Notes: generated by a model from the sequence alone, not told the origin. Counted from the stretch's first letter, positions 9,299 through 18,814 are shown. The stretch is 64,000 nt of DNA from Paracoccaceae bacterium (GCA_019454225.1 CP075370.1:1912001-1976000), one strand, 5' to 3'. Translations and numbers: made by a program.

Positions 9299-12200
9299 AT
9301 GTCTGCCCCCCGATTCATCCACCTTCGCGTCCATACCGAATACTCGCTGCTGGAAGGCGCGGTGCCGGTCAAGAAGCTCGTGGCGCTCTGCCAGAAGGCG
9401 GGAATGCCGGCCGTCGCCGTGACCGATACCAACAACATGTTCGCCGCGCTCGAGTTCTCGACCACGGCGCTGTCGGCAGGCGTGCAGCCGATCGTCGGCT
9501 GCCAGGTGGCGGTTGCCTACGATCCCGCGCAGCCCGGCGAACGCCCGCGCCTGCCCGCGCCGGTCGTGCTGCTGGCGCAGGACGAGACGGGGTACATGAA
9601 CCTGATGCGGCTGAACTCCTGCCTCTGGCTGGATGCGGGGGGACAGTTGCCGCAGGTGACGGTCGAGGAACTGGCGCAGCACGCCGCGGGCCTGATCTGC
9701 CTGACCGGCGGCGCCGAGGGGCCTCTGGGACGGTATCTTGTCAACGGGCAGTCCACAAAGGCGCGGGCCCTGGCCGGGCGGCTTGCCGCGGCCTTTCCGG
9801 GCCGGCTCTATGTCGAGGTGCAGCGCCACCCGGGCGACGCCGGCGCATTGCCCGAGTCGGAACGGGCCACCGAAGGCCCGATGATCGACCTTGCCTATGA
9901 CATGGGCCTGCCGCTGGTCGCCACGAATGACGTCTATTTCCCCGAACCCGCGATGTTCGAGGCGCATGACGCGCTGATCTGCATCGCCGAGGGCGCCTAT
10001 GTCGATCAGCAGGCCCCGCGCCGCCGCCTGACCCCCGCGCACTGCCTCAAGACCGAGGCCGAGATGTGCGCCCTGTTCGCCGACTTGCCGGAGGCGCTCG
10101 AGAACACGGTCGAGATTGCCCGCCGCTGTGCCTTCGCGGCCTTCAAGCGCAAGCCGATCCTGCCGCGCTTTGCCGATGACGAGGTCGAGGAACTGCGGCG
10201 TCAGGCGCAGCAGGGGCTGGCGGCACGGCTGGCGGTCATTCCCCATGCCGCCCCGGTCGAGACCTACGAGGCGCGGCTGGCCTTCGAACTGGGCATCATC
10301 GAGCAGATGGGGTTCCCGGGCTATTTCCTGATCGTGGCCGATTTCATCAAGTGGGCCAAGGCGCAGGGCATCCCCGTGGGGCCGGGGCGGGGGTCGGGGG
10401 CGGGCAGCCTGGTGGCCTATGCGCTGACCATCACCGACCTCGACCCCCTGCGCTACGGGTTGCTGTTCGAGCGGTTCCTGAACCCCGAGCGGGTCAGCAT
10501 GCCCGACTTCGACATCGACTTCTGCATGGACCGTCGGGAAGAGGTGATCCGCTACGTGCAGGACCGGTATGGCCGCGACCGCGTGGGCCAGATCATCACC
10601 TTCGGCGCGCTGCTGTCCAAGGCGGCGGTGCGCGACGTGGGGCGGGTTCTGCAGATGCCCTACGGCCAGGTCGACCGCCTGTCCAAGATGATCCCGGTCG
10701 AGGGCGTCAAGCCGGTCAGCATCACCAAGGCGCTGGCCGACGAACAGCGCCTGCGCGATGCCGCCCGGGAAGAGGTGGTCGCGCGGCTTCTGGACTATGC
10801 GGCGGCGATCGAGGGGCTCTTGCGCAACGCCTCGACCCACGCCGCGGGCGTGGTGATCGGCGATCGCCCGCTGGATGAACTCGTGCCCCTCTACCAGGAC
10901 CCCCGGTCCGACATGCCCGCGACGCAGTTCAACATGAAGTGGGTCGAGGCGGCGGGGCTGGTGAAGTTCGACTTCCTCGGCCTCAAGACGCTGACGGTGA
11001 TCCAGAACGCGCTTGATCTGCTGCGCCTGCGGGGGATCGAGGTGGATATCGGCCTGATCCCGCTGGACGACGCCAGAAGCTATGAGCTTTACGCCGCTGC
11101 CCGGACGGTGGCGGTGTTCCAGGTGGAAAGCTCCGGCATGATGGACGCGCTGCGCCGGATGCGGCCCACCTGCATCGAGGATATCGTGGCACTGGTGGCG
11201 CTGTACCGCCCCGGCCCGATGGAGAACATCCCGGTCTACTGCGAGGTGAAGAACGGGCTGCGACCCCTTGAATCCATTCACCCTTCCATCGACCACATCC
11301 TGAAGGAGACGCAAGGCATCATTGTCTATCAGGAACAGGTGATGGAGATTGCCCAGGTCATGGCCGGCTATTCGCTGGGCGGTGCCGACCTGCTGCGCCG
11401 CGCCATGGGCAAGAAGATACCCGAGGAGATGGCCAAGGAACGCCCGAAGTTCATCGAGGGCGCGGTCAAGAACGGCGTGTCGAAGGAAAAGGCGGGCGAA
11501 GTCTTTGACCTTCTGGAGAAGTTCGCGAACTACGGGTTCAACAAGTCCCACGCCGCCGCCTATGCGGTCGTCAGCTACCAGACCGCCTGGCTCAAGGCCA
11601 ATCACCCGGTCGAGTTCATGGCGGCGGTGATGAACTGCGACATCCACCTGACCGACAAGCTGGCCGTCTACAAGCGCGAGGTGGACCGGATGGGTATCCG
11701 CACCGTGGCCCCCTGTGTCAACGCCTCCGAGGCGATGTTCTCGGTGCGTGACGGTGCGGTGGTCTACGCGCTTGGCGCGCTGAAGAATGTCGGGGTCGAG
11801 GCGATGCGTCTGATCGTGGCCGCCCGGCGCGACCAACCCTTTGCCGATCTTGCGGATTTCGCCCGGCGCGTGGATCTCAGGCGGGTCGGCAAGCGGCCGC
11901 TGGAGATGCTGGCCCGCGCCGGGGCCTTCGACCGGCTGGAGCGCAACCGCGCGCGGGTGTTCGAGGGTCTGGACACGCTGGTCGCCTGGTCCGCCACGAT
12001 CCATGAGGCCCGCGCCTCGGCGCAGGTCAGCCTGTTCGGCGAACCGGGCGCCGACCTGCCGCCGCCGCGCCTGCCGTTCCGAGACGACTGGCTGCCGGTC
12101 GAGCGGCTGGCCGAGGAGCATCAGGCGATCGGGTTCTACCTGTCGGGCCATCCGCTGGATGACTACATGGGCGCGCTGCGCCGGCGCGGTGTGCAGACCC

Positions 12201-12736
12201 TGGCCGAGGTGGCGGCGGCGGTGGAACGCGGCCCGCTGGTGGCCCGGATCGCCGGGTCCGTGTCATCGCGGCAGGAAAAGAAATCCGCGCGGGGCAACAG
12301 GTTCGCCTTTGTCAGCCTGTCCGATCCGACAGGGCTTTACGAGGTCACTGTGTTCTCGGACACGCTGGAGGCCGCACGCGCCTTTCTGGAACCGGGGGCG
12401 AATGTGGTGCTGACCGTCGAGGCGACGCCCGAAGGCGAGGGGGTCAAGCTTCTGGCGCGCGGGGTGGAACCGGTGGACCGGGTGGCCGAGGCGGGCGGCA
12501 CCAGCGGGCTGCGGGTGCATCTGGACCGCGAGGAGGCCGCCGGCGCGGTTGCCGCGCTGCTGGCGCGGATCGGCGCCGAGGCCGGCCGCAAGGCGCGGGC
12601 GCCGGTGCATCTGTGCGTCCGCCCCGACCCGGACCGCGAGGTCGAGATCGTGCTGGGGCGCGACTTTCCGGTATCGCCCGCGATCAAGGGCGCACTGCGG
12701 GCGGTGCCCGGCGTGGCGATGGTCGAGGATCTCTAG
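9299..12736 (+). CDS. dnaE: DNA polymerase III alpha subunit
   Basis: A 1145-aa replicative polymerase. The N-terminal PHP domain begins FIHLRVHTEYSLLEGA. The polymerase active site shows GPGRGSGAGSLVAYAL and PDFDIDFCMDRR with acidic residues D403 and D405, matching the family metal ligands. The tail has the helix-hairpin-helix and OB-fold regions (FAFVSLSDPTGLYEVTVFSD). Length is close to DnaE1 (about 1160 aa) and longer than typical DnaE2/ImuC. It converges with nrdJ; the 65-bp gap between them is notably AT-rich. Confidence 0.93.
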   Translation: MSAPRFIHLRVHTEYSLLEGAVPVKKLVALCQKAGMPAVAVTDTNNMFAALEFSTTALSAGVQPIVGCQVAVAYDPAQPGERPRLPAPVVLLAQDETGYMNLMRLNSCLWLDAGGQLPQVTVEELAQHAAGLICLTGGAEGPLGRYLVNGQSTKARALAGRLAAAFPGRLYVEVQRHPGDAGALPESERATEGPMIDLAYDMGLPLVATNDVYFPEPAMFEAHDALICIAEGAYVDQQAPRRRLTPAHCLKTEAEMCALFADLPEALENTVEIARRCAFAAFKRKPILPRFADDEVEELRRQAQQGLAARLAVIPHAAPVETYEARLAFELGIIEQMGFPGYFLIVADFIKWAKAQGIPVGPGRGSGAGSLVAYALTITDLDPLRYGLLFERFLNPERVSMPDFDIDFCMDRREEVIRYVQDRYGRDRVGQIITFGALLSKAAVRDVGRVLQMPYGQVDRLSKMIPVEGVKPVSITKALADEQRLRDAAREEVVARLLDYAAAIEGLLRNASTHAAGVVIGDRPLDELVPLYQDPRSDMPATQFNMKWVEAAGLVKFDFLGLKTLTVIQNALDLLRLRGIEVDIGLIPLDDARSYELYAAARTVAVFQVESSGMMDALRRMRPTCIEDIVALVALYRPGPMENIPVYCEVKNGLRPLESIHPSIDHILKETQGIIVYQEQVMEIAQVMAGYSLGGADLLRRAMGKKIPEEMAKERPKFIEGAVKNGVSKEKAGEVFDLLEKFANYGFNKSHAAAYAVVSYQTAWLKANHPVEFMAAVMNCDIHLTDKLAVYKREVDRMGIRTVAPCVNASEAMFSVRDGAVVYALGALKNVGVEAMRLIVAARRDQPFADLADFARRVDLRRVGKRPLEMLARAGAFDRLERNRARVFEGLDTLVAWSATIHEARASAQVSLFGEPGADLPPPRLPFRDDWLPVERLAEEHQAIGFYLSGHPLDDYMGALRRRGVQTLAEVAAAVERGPLVARIAGSVSSRQEKKSARGNRFAFVSLSDPTGLYEVTVFSDTLEAARAFLEPGANVVLTVEATPEGEGVKLLARGVEPVDRVAEAGGTSGLRVHLDREEAAGAVAALLARIGAEAGRKARAPVHLCVRPDPDREVEIVLGRDFPVSPAIKGALRAVPGVAMVEDL

Positions 12737-12801
12737 CCTTCATCCGGAGTCTGAAGAACATCGTTCAATATTCTGCTATTCAATGATTTTTCTGGATTCT
12801 A

Positions 12802-15081
12802 CTAGCCGCACTTCGAGAATCCGCAGGCCGCGCAGGTCAGGCAACCCTCGATCATCCGCAGGTCGTGGCTGCCGCAGGACGAACAGCTGCGCCCGCGCGG
12901 CAGCGCCACCACATCGGCCTTGGGATCGGATTTCAGGCCCAGCCCCTCACCCTCGATGAAGCCGATGGCGATCAGGTGGCGTTCGATCACGCCGCCGATG
13001 GCGGCAAGGATCGACGGGATGTAGCGGCCTTCCATCCAGGCCCCGCCGCGCGGGTCGAACACCGCCTTCAGTTCCTCGACGACGAACGAGATGTCGCCGC
13101 CGCGCCGGAACACCGCGCTGATCATCCGGGTCAGCGCGACGGTCCAGGCGAAATGCTCCATGTTCTTGGAATTGATGAACACTTCGAAGGGGCGGCGGTG
13201 CCCGGCGATGACGATGTCGTTGATGGTGATGTAGAGCGCGTGCTCGGAGCCCGGCCATTTCAGCTTGTAGGTCTGACCTTCCAGCGCCGTCGGGCGGTCG
13301 AGCGGTTCGGAAAGATAGACCACCTCGGCCCCGCCGGGCGCCGCGTGCAGTTGTGCGGGCTGCTCGGCCGGCGTCTTTTCCGAGGATTCCGAGACGCTGA
13401 GCACCGAACCGGTGACGTCGTTGGGGCGATAGGTGGTGCAGCCCTTGCAGCCCATGTCCCATGCCGCCATGTAGACATCCTTGAAATCGTTGAAGGAAAT
13501 GTCCTCGGGGCAGTTGATCGTCTTGGAGATGCTCGAATCCACCCATTTCTGTGCCGCCGCCTGCATCCGCACATGGTCAAGCGGGGCCAGCGTCTGGGCG
13601 TTCACGAAATGGTCGGGCAGCGGGGCGTCGCCGTGCAGCCTGCGCCACAGCGCGACGGCGTGGTCCACCACCTCCTCCTCGGTCCGGCTGCCGTCCTTCT
13701 GGAGCACCTTGCGGGTGTAGCTGTAGGCGAAAACCGGCTCGATCCCCGAGGAAACGTTGCCGGCATAAAGGCTTATGGTTCCGGTGGGGGCGACCGAGGT
13801 CAGCAGCGCATTGCGGATGCCATGGGTGCGGATGGCGGCGCGGACGTCCTCGTCCATCCCGCGCATGGTGCCCGAGGCGAGGTAGGGTTCGGCGTCGAAC
13901 AGCGGAAAGGTGCCCTTTTCGCGCGCCAGGTCGACCGAGGCGAGATAGGCCGCACGGGCAATGGCGTGCATCCAGGTTTCGGTCATTTCCACAGCAGAAT
14001 CAGAGCCATAGCGAAGCCCGACCAGCAGCAGCGCATCGGCGAGGCCGGTCACGCCCAGGCCGATGCGGCGCTTGGCCTGCGCCTCGGCGGCCTGCTGCGG
14101 CAGGGGGAAGCGGCTGGTGTCCACCACATTGTCCATCATGCGGACGGCGACGCGGGTCAGGCGGTCAAGCTCTGCCAGGTCGAGCGTGGCGCCGGCAGTG
14201 AAGGGGCCGGTGACGAGCGCGGCCAGGTTGATCGACCCGAGCAGGCAGGCGCCATAGGGGGGGAGCGGCTGTTCGCCACAAGGATTGGTGGCCGCGATCG
14301 TTTCCACATACGACAGGTTGTTGGCCGCGTTGATCCGGTCGATGAAGATCACGCCGGGTTCGGCCACGTCGTAGGTGGAGCGCATGATGCGGTTCCACAG
14401 GTCGCGCGCGGGGATCGTGCGAAAGACCTTTCCCCCGAAGGACAGTTCCCATGGCGCGTCGTCCCGCACGGCGGCCATGAACGCGTCGGTGACTAGCACC
14501 GACAGGTTGAACATCCGTAAACGGGCGGGGTCTTTCTTGGCCTCGATGAAGGCCTCGATGTCGGGGTGGTCGCAGCGCATGGTGGCCATCATCGCGCCGC
14601 GCCGCGACCCCGCCGACATGATGGTGCGGCACATCGCGTCCCAGACATCCATGAAGCTGAGCGGTCCCGAAGCATCGGCGGCGACCCCGCGCACCTCGGC
14701 GCCCTTCGGGCGTATGGTGCTGAAATCATAGCCGATTCCACCGCCCTGCTGCATCGTCAGCGCGGCTTCCTTCAGCGATTCGAAGATGCCGGGCATGGTG
14801 TCGGGGATCGTGCCCATGACGAAGCAGTTGAACAGCGTGACCGACCGGCCGGTGCCCGCGCCTGCCGTGATGCGGCCCGCAGGCAGGAACCTGAACCCCG
14901 CAAGTGCCTGATAGAAAACGGGTTCCCACTGTGCCGGATCGGCCTCGCATTCGGCGAGGGCACGGGCGATGCGGCGCCAGGTATCCTCGACCGTGCGGTC
15001 GACGGGCGTGCCGTCGGCCGCCTTCAGACGATACTTCATGTCCCATATCTGTTCGGCAATGGGGGTGGAGAAAGGGGACAT
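12802..15081 (-). CDS. nrdJ: AdoCbl-dependent class II ribonucleotide reductase
   Basis: A 759-aa enzyme that reduces ribonucleotides to deoxyribonucleotides using adenosylcobalamin, so it needs neither oxygen nor a separate radical subunit. Key cysteines are visible: FNCFV (C86) and GACLLGS (C279) as the redox pair, and NPCGEQ (C268) as the thiyl cysteine. The C-terminal tail has zinc-ribbon-like CSSCGSHDL and CAACGFSKCG motifs. This is the short NrdJ form, not the 1200-residue form of some relatives. A perfect DnaA box lies 15 bp upstream of the start. Confidence 0.93.
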   Translation of the reverse strand: MSPFSTPIAEQIWDMKYRLKAADGTPVDRTVEDTWRRIARALAECEADPAQWEPVFYQALAGFRFLPAGRITAGAGTGRSVTLFNCFVMGTIPDTMPGIFESLKEAALTMQQGGGIGYDFSTIRPKGAEVRGVAADASGPLSFMDVWDAMCRTIMSAGSRRGAMMATMRCDHPDIEAFIEAKKDPARLRMFNLSVLVTDAFMAAVRDDAPWELSFGGKVFRTIPARDLWNRIMRSTYDVAEPGVIFIDRINAANNLSYVETIAATNPCGEQPLPPYGACLLGSINLAALVTGPFTAGATLDLAELDRLTRVAVRMMDNVVDTSRFPLPQQAAEAQAKRRIGLGVTGLADALLLVGLRYGSDSAVEMTETWMHAIARAAYLASVDLAREKGTFPLFDAEPYLASGTMRGMDEDVRAAIRTHGIRNALLTSVAPTGTISLYAGNVSSGIEPVFAYSYTRKVLQKDGSRTEEEVVDHAVALWRRLHGDAPLPDHFVNAQTLAPLDHVRMQAAAQKWVDSSISKTINCPEDISFNDFKDVYMAAWDMGCKGCTTYRPNDVTGSVLSVSESSEKTPAEQPAQLHAAPGGAEVVYLSEPLDRPTALEGQTYKLKWPGSEHALYITINDIVIAGHRRPFEVFINSKNMEHFAWTVALTRMISAVFRRGGDISFVVEELKAVFDPRGGAWMEGRYIPSILAAIGGVIERHLIAIGFIEGEGLGLKSDPKADVVALPRGRSCSSCGSHDLRMIEGCLTCAACGFSKCG

Positions 15082-15095
15082 GCGACCCTCGGGAT

Positions 15096-15104
15096 TGTGG
15101 ATAA
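15096..15104 (-). promoter_or_regulatory. Perfect DnaA box upstream of nrdJ
   Basis: On the minus strand the bases read TTATCCACA, the strong DnaA-box consensus (TTATNCACA), 15 bp upstream of the nrdJ ATG. DnaA control of ribonucleotide reductase genes is established for E. coli nrdAB; for a class II enzyme in this group it is an inference. A further CTATCTTGTGG on the same strand, a little further upstream, vaguely resembles an NrdR half-site. Confidence 0.5.
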
Positions 15105-15185
15105 GTCGGGGGAGGCCACAAGATAGGGCAGGGGGGGGCGATTGTCCACCTTGCCGTCGCCGTCCGGCCGCCTATCCTGCGGGCC

Positions 15186-15608
15186 ATGATTCACATTCTG
15201 AAGCTGTGCGTGGGCGCCGAAAGCGTCGAGGATCTGGCCGACTGGCAGGCCAGCCAGGCGGGCCGCTGGCCGAAGGGCCGGGCGGTGCATGTGACGCGGA
15301 TGTGGCCGAAGCGCGAGGCCGAGGTGCTGGACGGGGGGTCGCTGTACTGGGTGATCAAGGGCTTGATCCTGTGCCGCCAGCGCATACTGGATCTGGAGCA
15401 GGTGACCGAGGGTGACGGGATCAGCCGCTGCGCGATCCATCTGGACAGCGCGATCCACCGGACCGAGGCGGTGCCGCGCAGGCCGTTCCAGGGCTGGCGG
15501 TATTTCGACCCGTCCGAGGCGCCCCGCGACCTCGATTCCGGCCGGATTCGCGACGATCTGCTGCCGCCGGAGATGGCGCGGGCGCTGGCGGACATGGGCT
15601 TGCGGTAG
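15186..15608 (+). CDS. DUF1489 family protein
   Basis: A 140-aa protein beginning MIHILKLCVGAESVEDLADWQ and containing RVTRMWPKR-like and GGSLYWVIKG-like blocks that mark the alphaproteobacterial DUF1489 family. No signal peptide, membrane segment or catalytic motif is evident; function is unknown. It is divergent from nrdJ with about 100 bp between the starts. A stem-loop directly follows its stop. Confidence 0.75.
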   Translation: MIHILKLCVGAESVEDLADWQASQAGRWPKGRAVHVTRMWPKREAEVLDGGSLYWVIKGLILCRQRILDLEQVTEGDGISRCAIHLDSAIHRTEAVPRRPFQGWRYFDPSEAPRDLDSGRIRDDLLPPEMARALADMGLR

Positions 15609-15614
15609 CGTGAG

Positions 15615-15634
15615 GAATGCCGCGCAAGGCATTC
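15615..15634 (+). terminator. Stem-loop after the DUF1489 gene
   Basis: GAATGCC, a 6-base loop, then GGCATTC form a perfect 7-bp stem a few bases past the stop. No T tract follows, so it could be a weak terminator or a transcript-stabilising hairpin. Confidence 0.4.
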
Positions 15635-15683
15635 GTGCGGCTGCGGAAACCGGAACGTTACCGGAAGATGAACGGTCTGGCTC

Positions 15684-15716
15684 GCGTCTGGCCTGCGTCT
15701 GGCGCGCGTCTGGCAT
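15684..15716. repeat. Three tandem 11-bp units
   Basis: Three consecutive copies of GCGTCTGGC plus two variable bases lie between the convergent DUF1489 and dctD-like genes. The 11-bp period is about one helical turn. Imperfect flanking copies (GGTCTGGC, CGGCTGGC) extend it slightly. Confidence 0.7.
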
Positions 15717-15737
15717 CGGCTGGCACCGCGCGGCCGA

Positions 15738-17069
15738 TCAGTCGGGCGCAGGACCTTCCGCGGTGAGGCCGTAGCGGCGCATCTTGTCGTTCAGGGTGCG
15801 GCGCGGCAGGCCCAGCGTCTCGGCGGCGCGCACGGTGTTGCCCCGGTGCCGGTCGAGCGCGGCAGCGATCTCGCGCGCCTCGAAGGCGGCCACCCGGTCG
15901 GCCAGCGTGGCGTCGGGCAGCACCGGAGCATCGCCCGCGCGCAGGTCGAGCAGGCCCAGCGCATGGGCCTCGGCGGCGGCCTTGAGTTCGCGGACATTTC
16001 CGGGCCAGGGGCGGCGTGCCAGCAGGCGGCGCAGGCCGTAGGGCAGCGCCGGGTCGGGGCGGCCATAGCGGCGCGCGGCAAGCTGGGCGTAATGCGCGAA
16101 GATCAGCGCGATGTCGTCACCCGTCTCGCGCAGGGGGGGTGTCGCCAGTTCGGCGGCGGCCAGCCGGTAGAACAGGTCGGCGCGGAACCGGCCTTCGGCC
16201 GAGGCCGCGCGAAGGTCGGTCTTGGTGGTGGCGATCACCCGCAGGTCAACCGGGCGCAGGGTGTTTTCGCCCAGCCGTTCGACCATGCGTTCCTGCAGCA
16301 CGCGCAGGAGCTTGGCCTGGAGCGGCTGGGGCATCGCCTCGACCTCGTCGAGCATCAGGGTGCCGCCCTGCGCGGCCTCGATCTTGCCCGGACGGGCGGG
16401 GCCGGCGCCGGGGAAGGCGCCCGAGGCATGGCCGAACATGATGGTTTCGAACATCGCCTCGGGCAGGGCGGCGCAGTTCACCGCGACATAGGGGGCACGC
16501 GCCCGCGGGCTGCCGCCGTGCAGCGCGCGGGCCGCAAGTTCCTTGCCGGTGCCGGTCTCGCCGGTGATCACCACATCGACATCCAGCGGGGCCAGCGCCG
16601 CGATCCGGTCGCGCAGCGCGCGCAGGGCGCGGCTGTCGCCCAGGATGGCCGTGCCGGTGCGGTCGGCCAGCGCGGTCTGCAGGCGCCCGACCTCGGCCCG
16701 GGTGGCATGGGCACGCAGGGCCCTGTCGATCACCGCGACCAGATGCGCCGCGTCATAGGGTTTTTCGAGAAAGTCCTCGGCCCCGGCGCGGATCGCCTGC
16801 ACCGCATGGGCGACGTCGCCATGGCCGGTGATCAGGATGACCGGCAGGTCGGGCGCCTGCGACCGCAGCGCGGCGAGCAGCGCCAGCCCGTCGGTGCCGG
16901 GCATCCGCAGGTCGGTCAGCAGCAGGTCGGGCGGATCGGCGGCAAGCGCGTCGAGCGCCGCGGCGGCGGCGGGGAAGCCGCGCACCGAATGGCCCGCCGC
17001 GGTCAGCAGGTCGGCCAGCGCGGCGAGGTGGTCGGCGTCATCGTCCACCAGGAACAGGCGCGCGGTCAT
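15738..17069 (-). CDS. dctD: Sigma-54-type response regulator, DctD-like
   Basis: A 443-aa regulator: receiver domain (phospho-acceptor D53 in LLLTDLRMPG, K103), AAA+ domain (Walker A GETGTGKE 170-177, Walker B LMLDE 238-242, arginine-rich FRADLFYRLA) and a Fis-type helix-turn-helix (AAETLGLPRRTLNDKMRRYG). The loop that contacts sigma-54, normally GAFTGA, reads GAFPGA at 217-222. Its ATG overlaps the stop of the sensor kinase (ATGA). The pair lies downstream of TRAP transporter genes and probably controls them. The symbol is by domain layout; the signal is not known. Confidence 0.82.
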   Translation of the reverse strand: MTARLFLVDDDADHLAALADLLTAAGHSVRGFPAAAAALDALAADPPDLLLTDLRMPGTDGLALLAALRSQAPDLPVILITGHGDVAHAVQAIRAGAEDFLEKPYDAAHLVAVIDRALRAHATRAEVGRLQTALADRTGTAILGDSRALRALRDRIAALAPLDVDVVITGETGTGKELAARALHGGSPRARAPYVAVNCAALPEAMFETIMFGHASGAFPGAGPARPGKIEAAQGGTLMLDEVEAMPQPLQAKLLRVLQERMVERLGENTLRPVDLRVIATTKTDLRAASAEGRFRADLFYRLAAAELATPPLRETGDDIALIFAHYAQLAARRYGRPDPALPYGLRRLLARRPWPGNVRELKAAAEAHALGLLDLRAGDAPVLPDATLADRVAAFEAREIAAALDRHRGNTVRAAETLGLPRRTLNDKMRRYGLTAEGPAPD

Positions 17070-18814
17070 TCCGCGGCCTCGGCCCGGGCGGCGGCGGGCA
17101 GCGTGACGGTGACGGTCGTGCCCTGTCCGTCCTGCGAGGCGACGGCGAGGTCGCCGCCGAATTCGGCGAGGATCGCGCGGCTGATCGCAAGGCCGAGGCC
17201 CAGCCCCTCGCCCCCAGTCTTGGTCGAGAAGAAGGGTTCGGTGACGCGGGGCAGGATGTCGGCGGCGATGCCCTGGCCGGTGTCGGCCACGATCAGGCGC
17301 AGGCCGGACGGCGTGCTGTCGAGCGTGACGCGGATGCTGCCGTCCGCGCGCCCCTCGACCGCGTCGAGCGCGTTCAGGAGCAGGTTCACGACGACCTGTT
17401 CCATGCGCACCGCGCCCGCCATCACGGTGACGGCGCTATCGGGGGCATCGAAGCCGGGCATCACGCCCACCGCGCGGGCGCGTGGGGTGACGAGCTCGAT
17501 CGCCGAAGCGACGACCGGGCGCAGGTCGATCAGCGACAGGGTGCCCGCCTCTTTCCGGCCGAAGCTTTTCAGGTGCCGGGTGGTGCGCTGCATCCGGCGG
17601 ATCAGGCCGCGCGCGGTGGCAAGGCGCGGGGCGGTGCGGCTGTCCTGCGGGGCCAGACCCATCTCGGCAGCGGCAAGGGTCGCCTCCATCGCGGCGAGGG
17701 GCTGGCTGATCTCGTGCACGATGGCGGTGGACATGCGGCCGAGGGCGGCCATCTTTTCGGCATGGATCAGGTGTTCCTGGGCGGCGCGCAGGTCGGATTC
17801 GGCCTGGGCGCGGGCCTGAACCTCGCGCGCGAGGTCGATGGTGCGGGCGGTCACCATGGCTTCGAGCCGGTCCGACTGGCTGAGCCGCAGGGCGAGGATC
17901 TGGCGGCGCTGCGCGCGGGCCTTGGCCAGTCCCGCCAGGAACAGCGCCAGCAGCGCGGCGCCCAGCGCCCAGCCCGCGGCGGTGGCGGTGACGGCGGCCG
18001 CAGGGCGGGCGGCGATCAGGCGCCAGCCGGGGCCGGGCAGCGCGGCAAGCCGCAGGATCAGGCCCGCCCCGGCCGCGTCGGCGCCATCGGGCGGGGCCGC
18101 GAGGATCGGATCGGCGGCGGCCAGCGTTACGCCATCGTAGGTGCGTTCGCGGGCAAGCCGTGCGAGCGTGTCGGGCGCCAGGGGCACCAGCGGGCGGTAG
18201 AGCCAGCCCTGCGGGCCGGCCAGGAACACCACCCCGTCGGCATCGGCCAGCGCGACGGTGGCGCCCGCGCCTTGCCAGGTGGCCTGGAAGGGGCGCAGAT
18301 CGACCTTGACCACCAGCACGCCGGTCAGCGGGCCCGCCGTGACGCGGGTCGAGAGGAAATACCCGGGAACGCCGGTGGTCACGCCGATGGCGTAGAACTG
18401 GCCGCGCCCGCGGTCCATCGCCTGCCGGAAATAGGGACGGAAGCCGTAGTCCTGCCCGACGAAGCTGCCCGGGCGGTTCCAGTTCGAGGCGGCGATGGTG
18501 ACGCCCTGCGCGTCGATCAGGAACAGTTCCGACGCGCCCGCATGGGCCGCGACGGTTTCCAGATAGCGGTTGGCGGCATCGAGGGCACGCGGATCGGTCA
18601 GCGCGGCACGGATGCGGGCATCCTCGCCCGCGACCGAGGGCAGGGCGGCGAAGCGGTCGATTTCGGCCTCGACGGCGCGGGCCGTCAGCAGGAGCGTCCG
18701 GTCGAGATCGTCGCGCAGCCCGGCGGTGGCGATCTGGCGGGCCAGCGCATAGGCGAGGAGCGCCGCCAGAAGGGCGGCAAGCAGCGGCAGCAGGGCAGGG
18801 CGCAGGCGTGGCAT
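17066..18814 (-). CDS. dctB: Sensor histidine kinase, DctB-like
   Basis: A 582-aa membrane sensor. An N-terminal helix (LLPLLAALLAALLAYAL) and a second helix near residues 270-295 flank a periplasmic double-Cache-type domain (FVGQDYGFRPYF motif). The cytoplasmic part has a coiled linker, the HisKA motif STAIVHEISQPLAAME, and HATPase boxes (NLLLNALDAV, DTGQGI, GLGLGLAIS). ATG 18814 is chosen because AGGA sits 7 bp upstream; a GTG at 18868 in frame lacks one. Such domains sense small organic acids in DctB; here the ligand is probably the substrate of the adjacent TAXI-TRAP importer. Confidence 0.85.
   Translation of the reverse strand: MPRLRPALLPLLAALLAALLAYALARQIATAGLRDDLDRTLLLTARAVEAEIDRFAALPSVAGEDARIRAALTDPRALDAANRYLETVAAHAGASELFLIDAQGVTIAASNWNRPGSFVGQDYGFRPYFRQAMDRGRGQFYAIGVTTGVPGYFLSTRVTAGPLTGVLVVKVDLRPFQATWQGAGATVALADADGVVFLAGPQGWLYRPLVPLAPDTLARLARERTYDGVTLAAADPILAAPPDGADAAGAGLILRLAALPGPGWRLIAARPAAAVTATAAGWALGAALLALFLAGLAKARAQRRQILALRLSQSDRLEAMVTARTIDLAREVQARAQAESDLRAAQEHLIHAEKMAALGRMSTAIVHEISQPLAAMEATLAAAEMGLAPQDSRTAPRLATARGLIRRMQRTTRHLKSFGRKEAGTLSLIDLRPVVASAIELVTPRARAVGVMPGFDAPDSAVTVMAGAVRMEQVVVNLLLNALDAVEGRADGSIRVTLDSTPSGLRLIVADTGQGIAADILPRVTEPFFSTKTGGEGLGLGLAISRAILAEFGGDLAVASQDGQGTTVTVTLPAAARAEAAE

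Noticed and set aside
9170-12151. 993-codon open frame antisense to dnaE
   Set aside because: Composition is that of a reverse-strand shadow of a GC-rich gene (His/Arg/Gln/Asp-rich, no domain); dnaE on the plus strand is unmistakable.
15684-15716. CRISPR-like short repeats
   Set aside because: The units are 11 bp and directly abutting with two variable bases, without spacers or cas genes.
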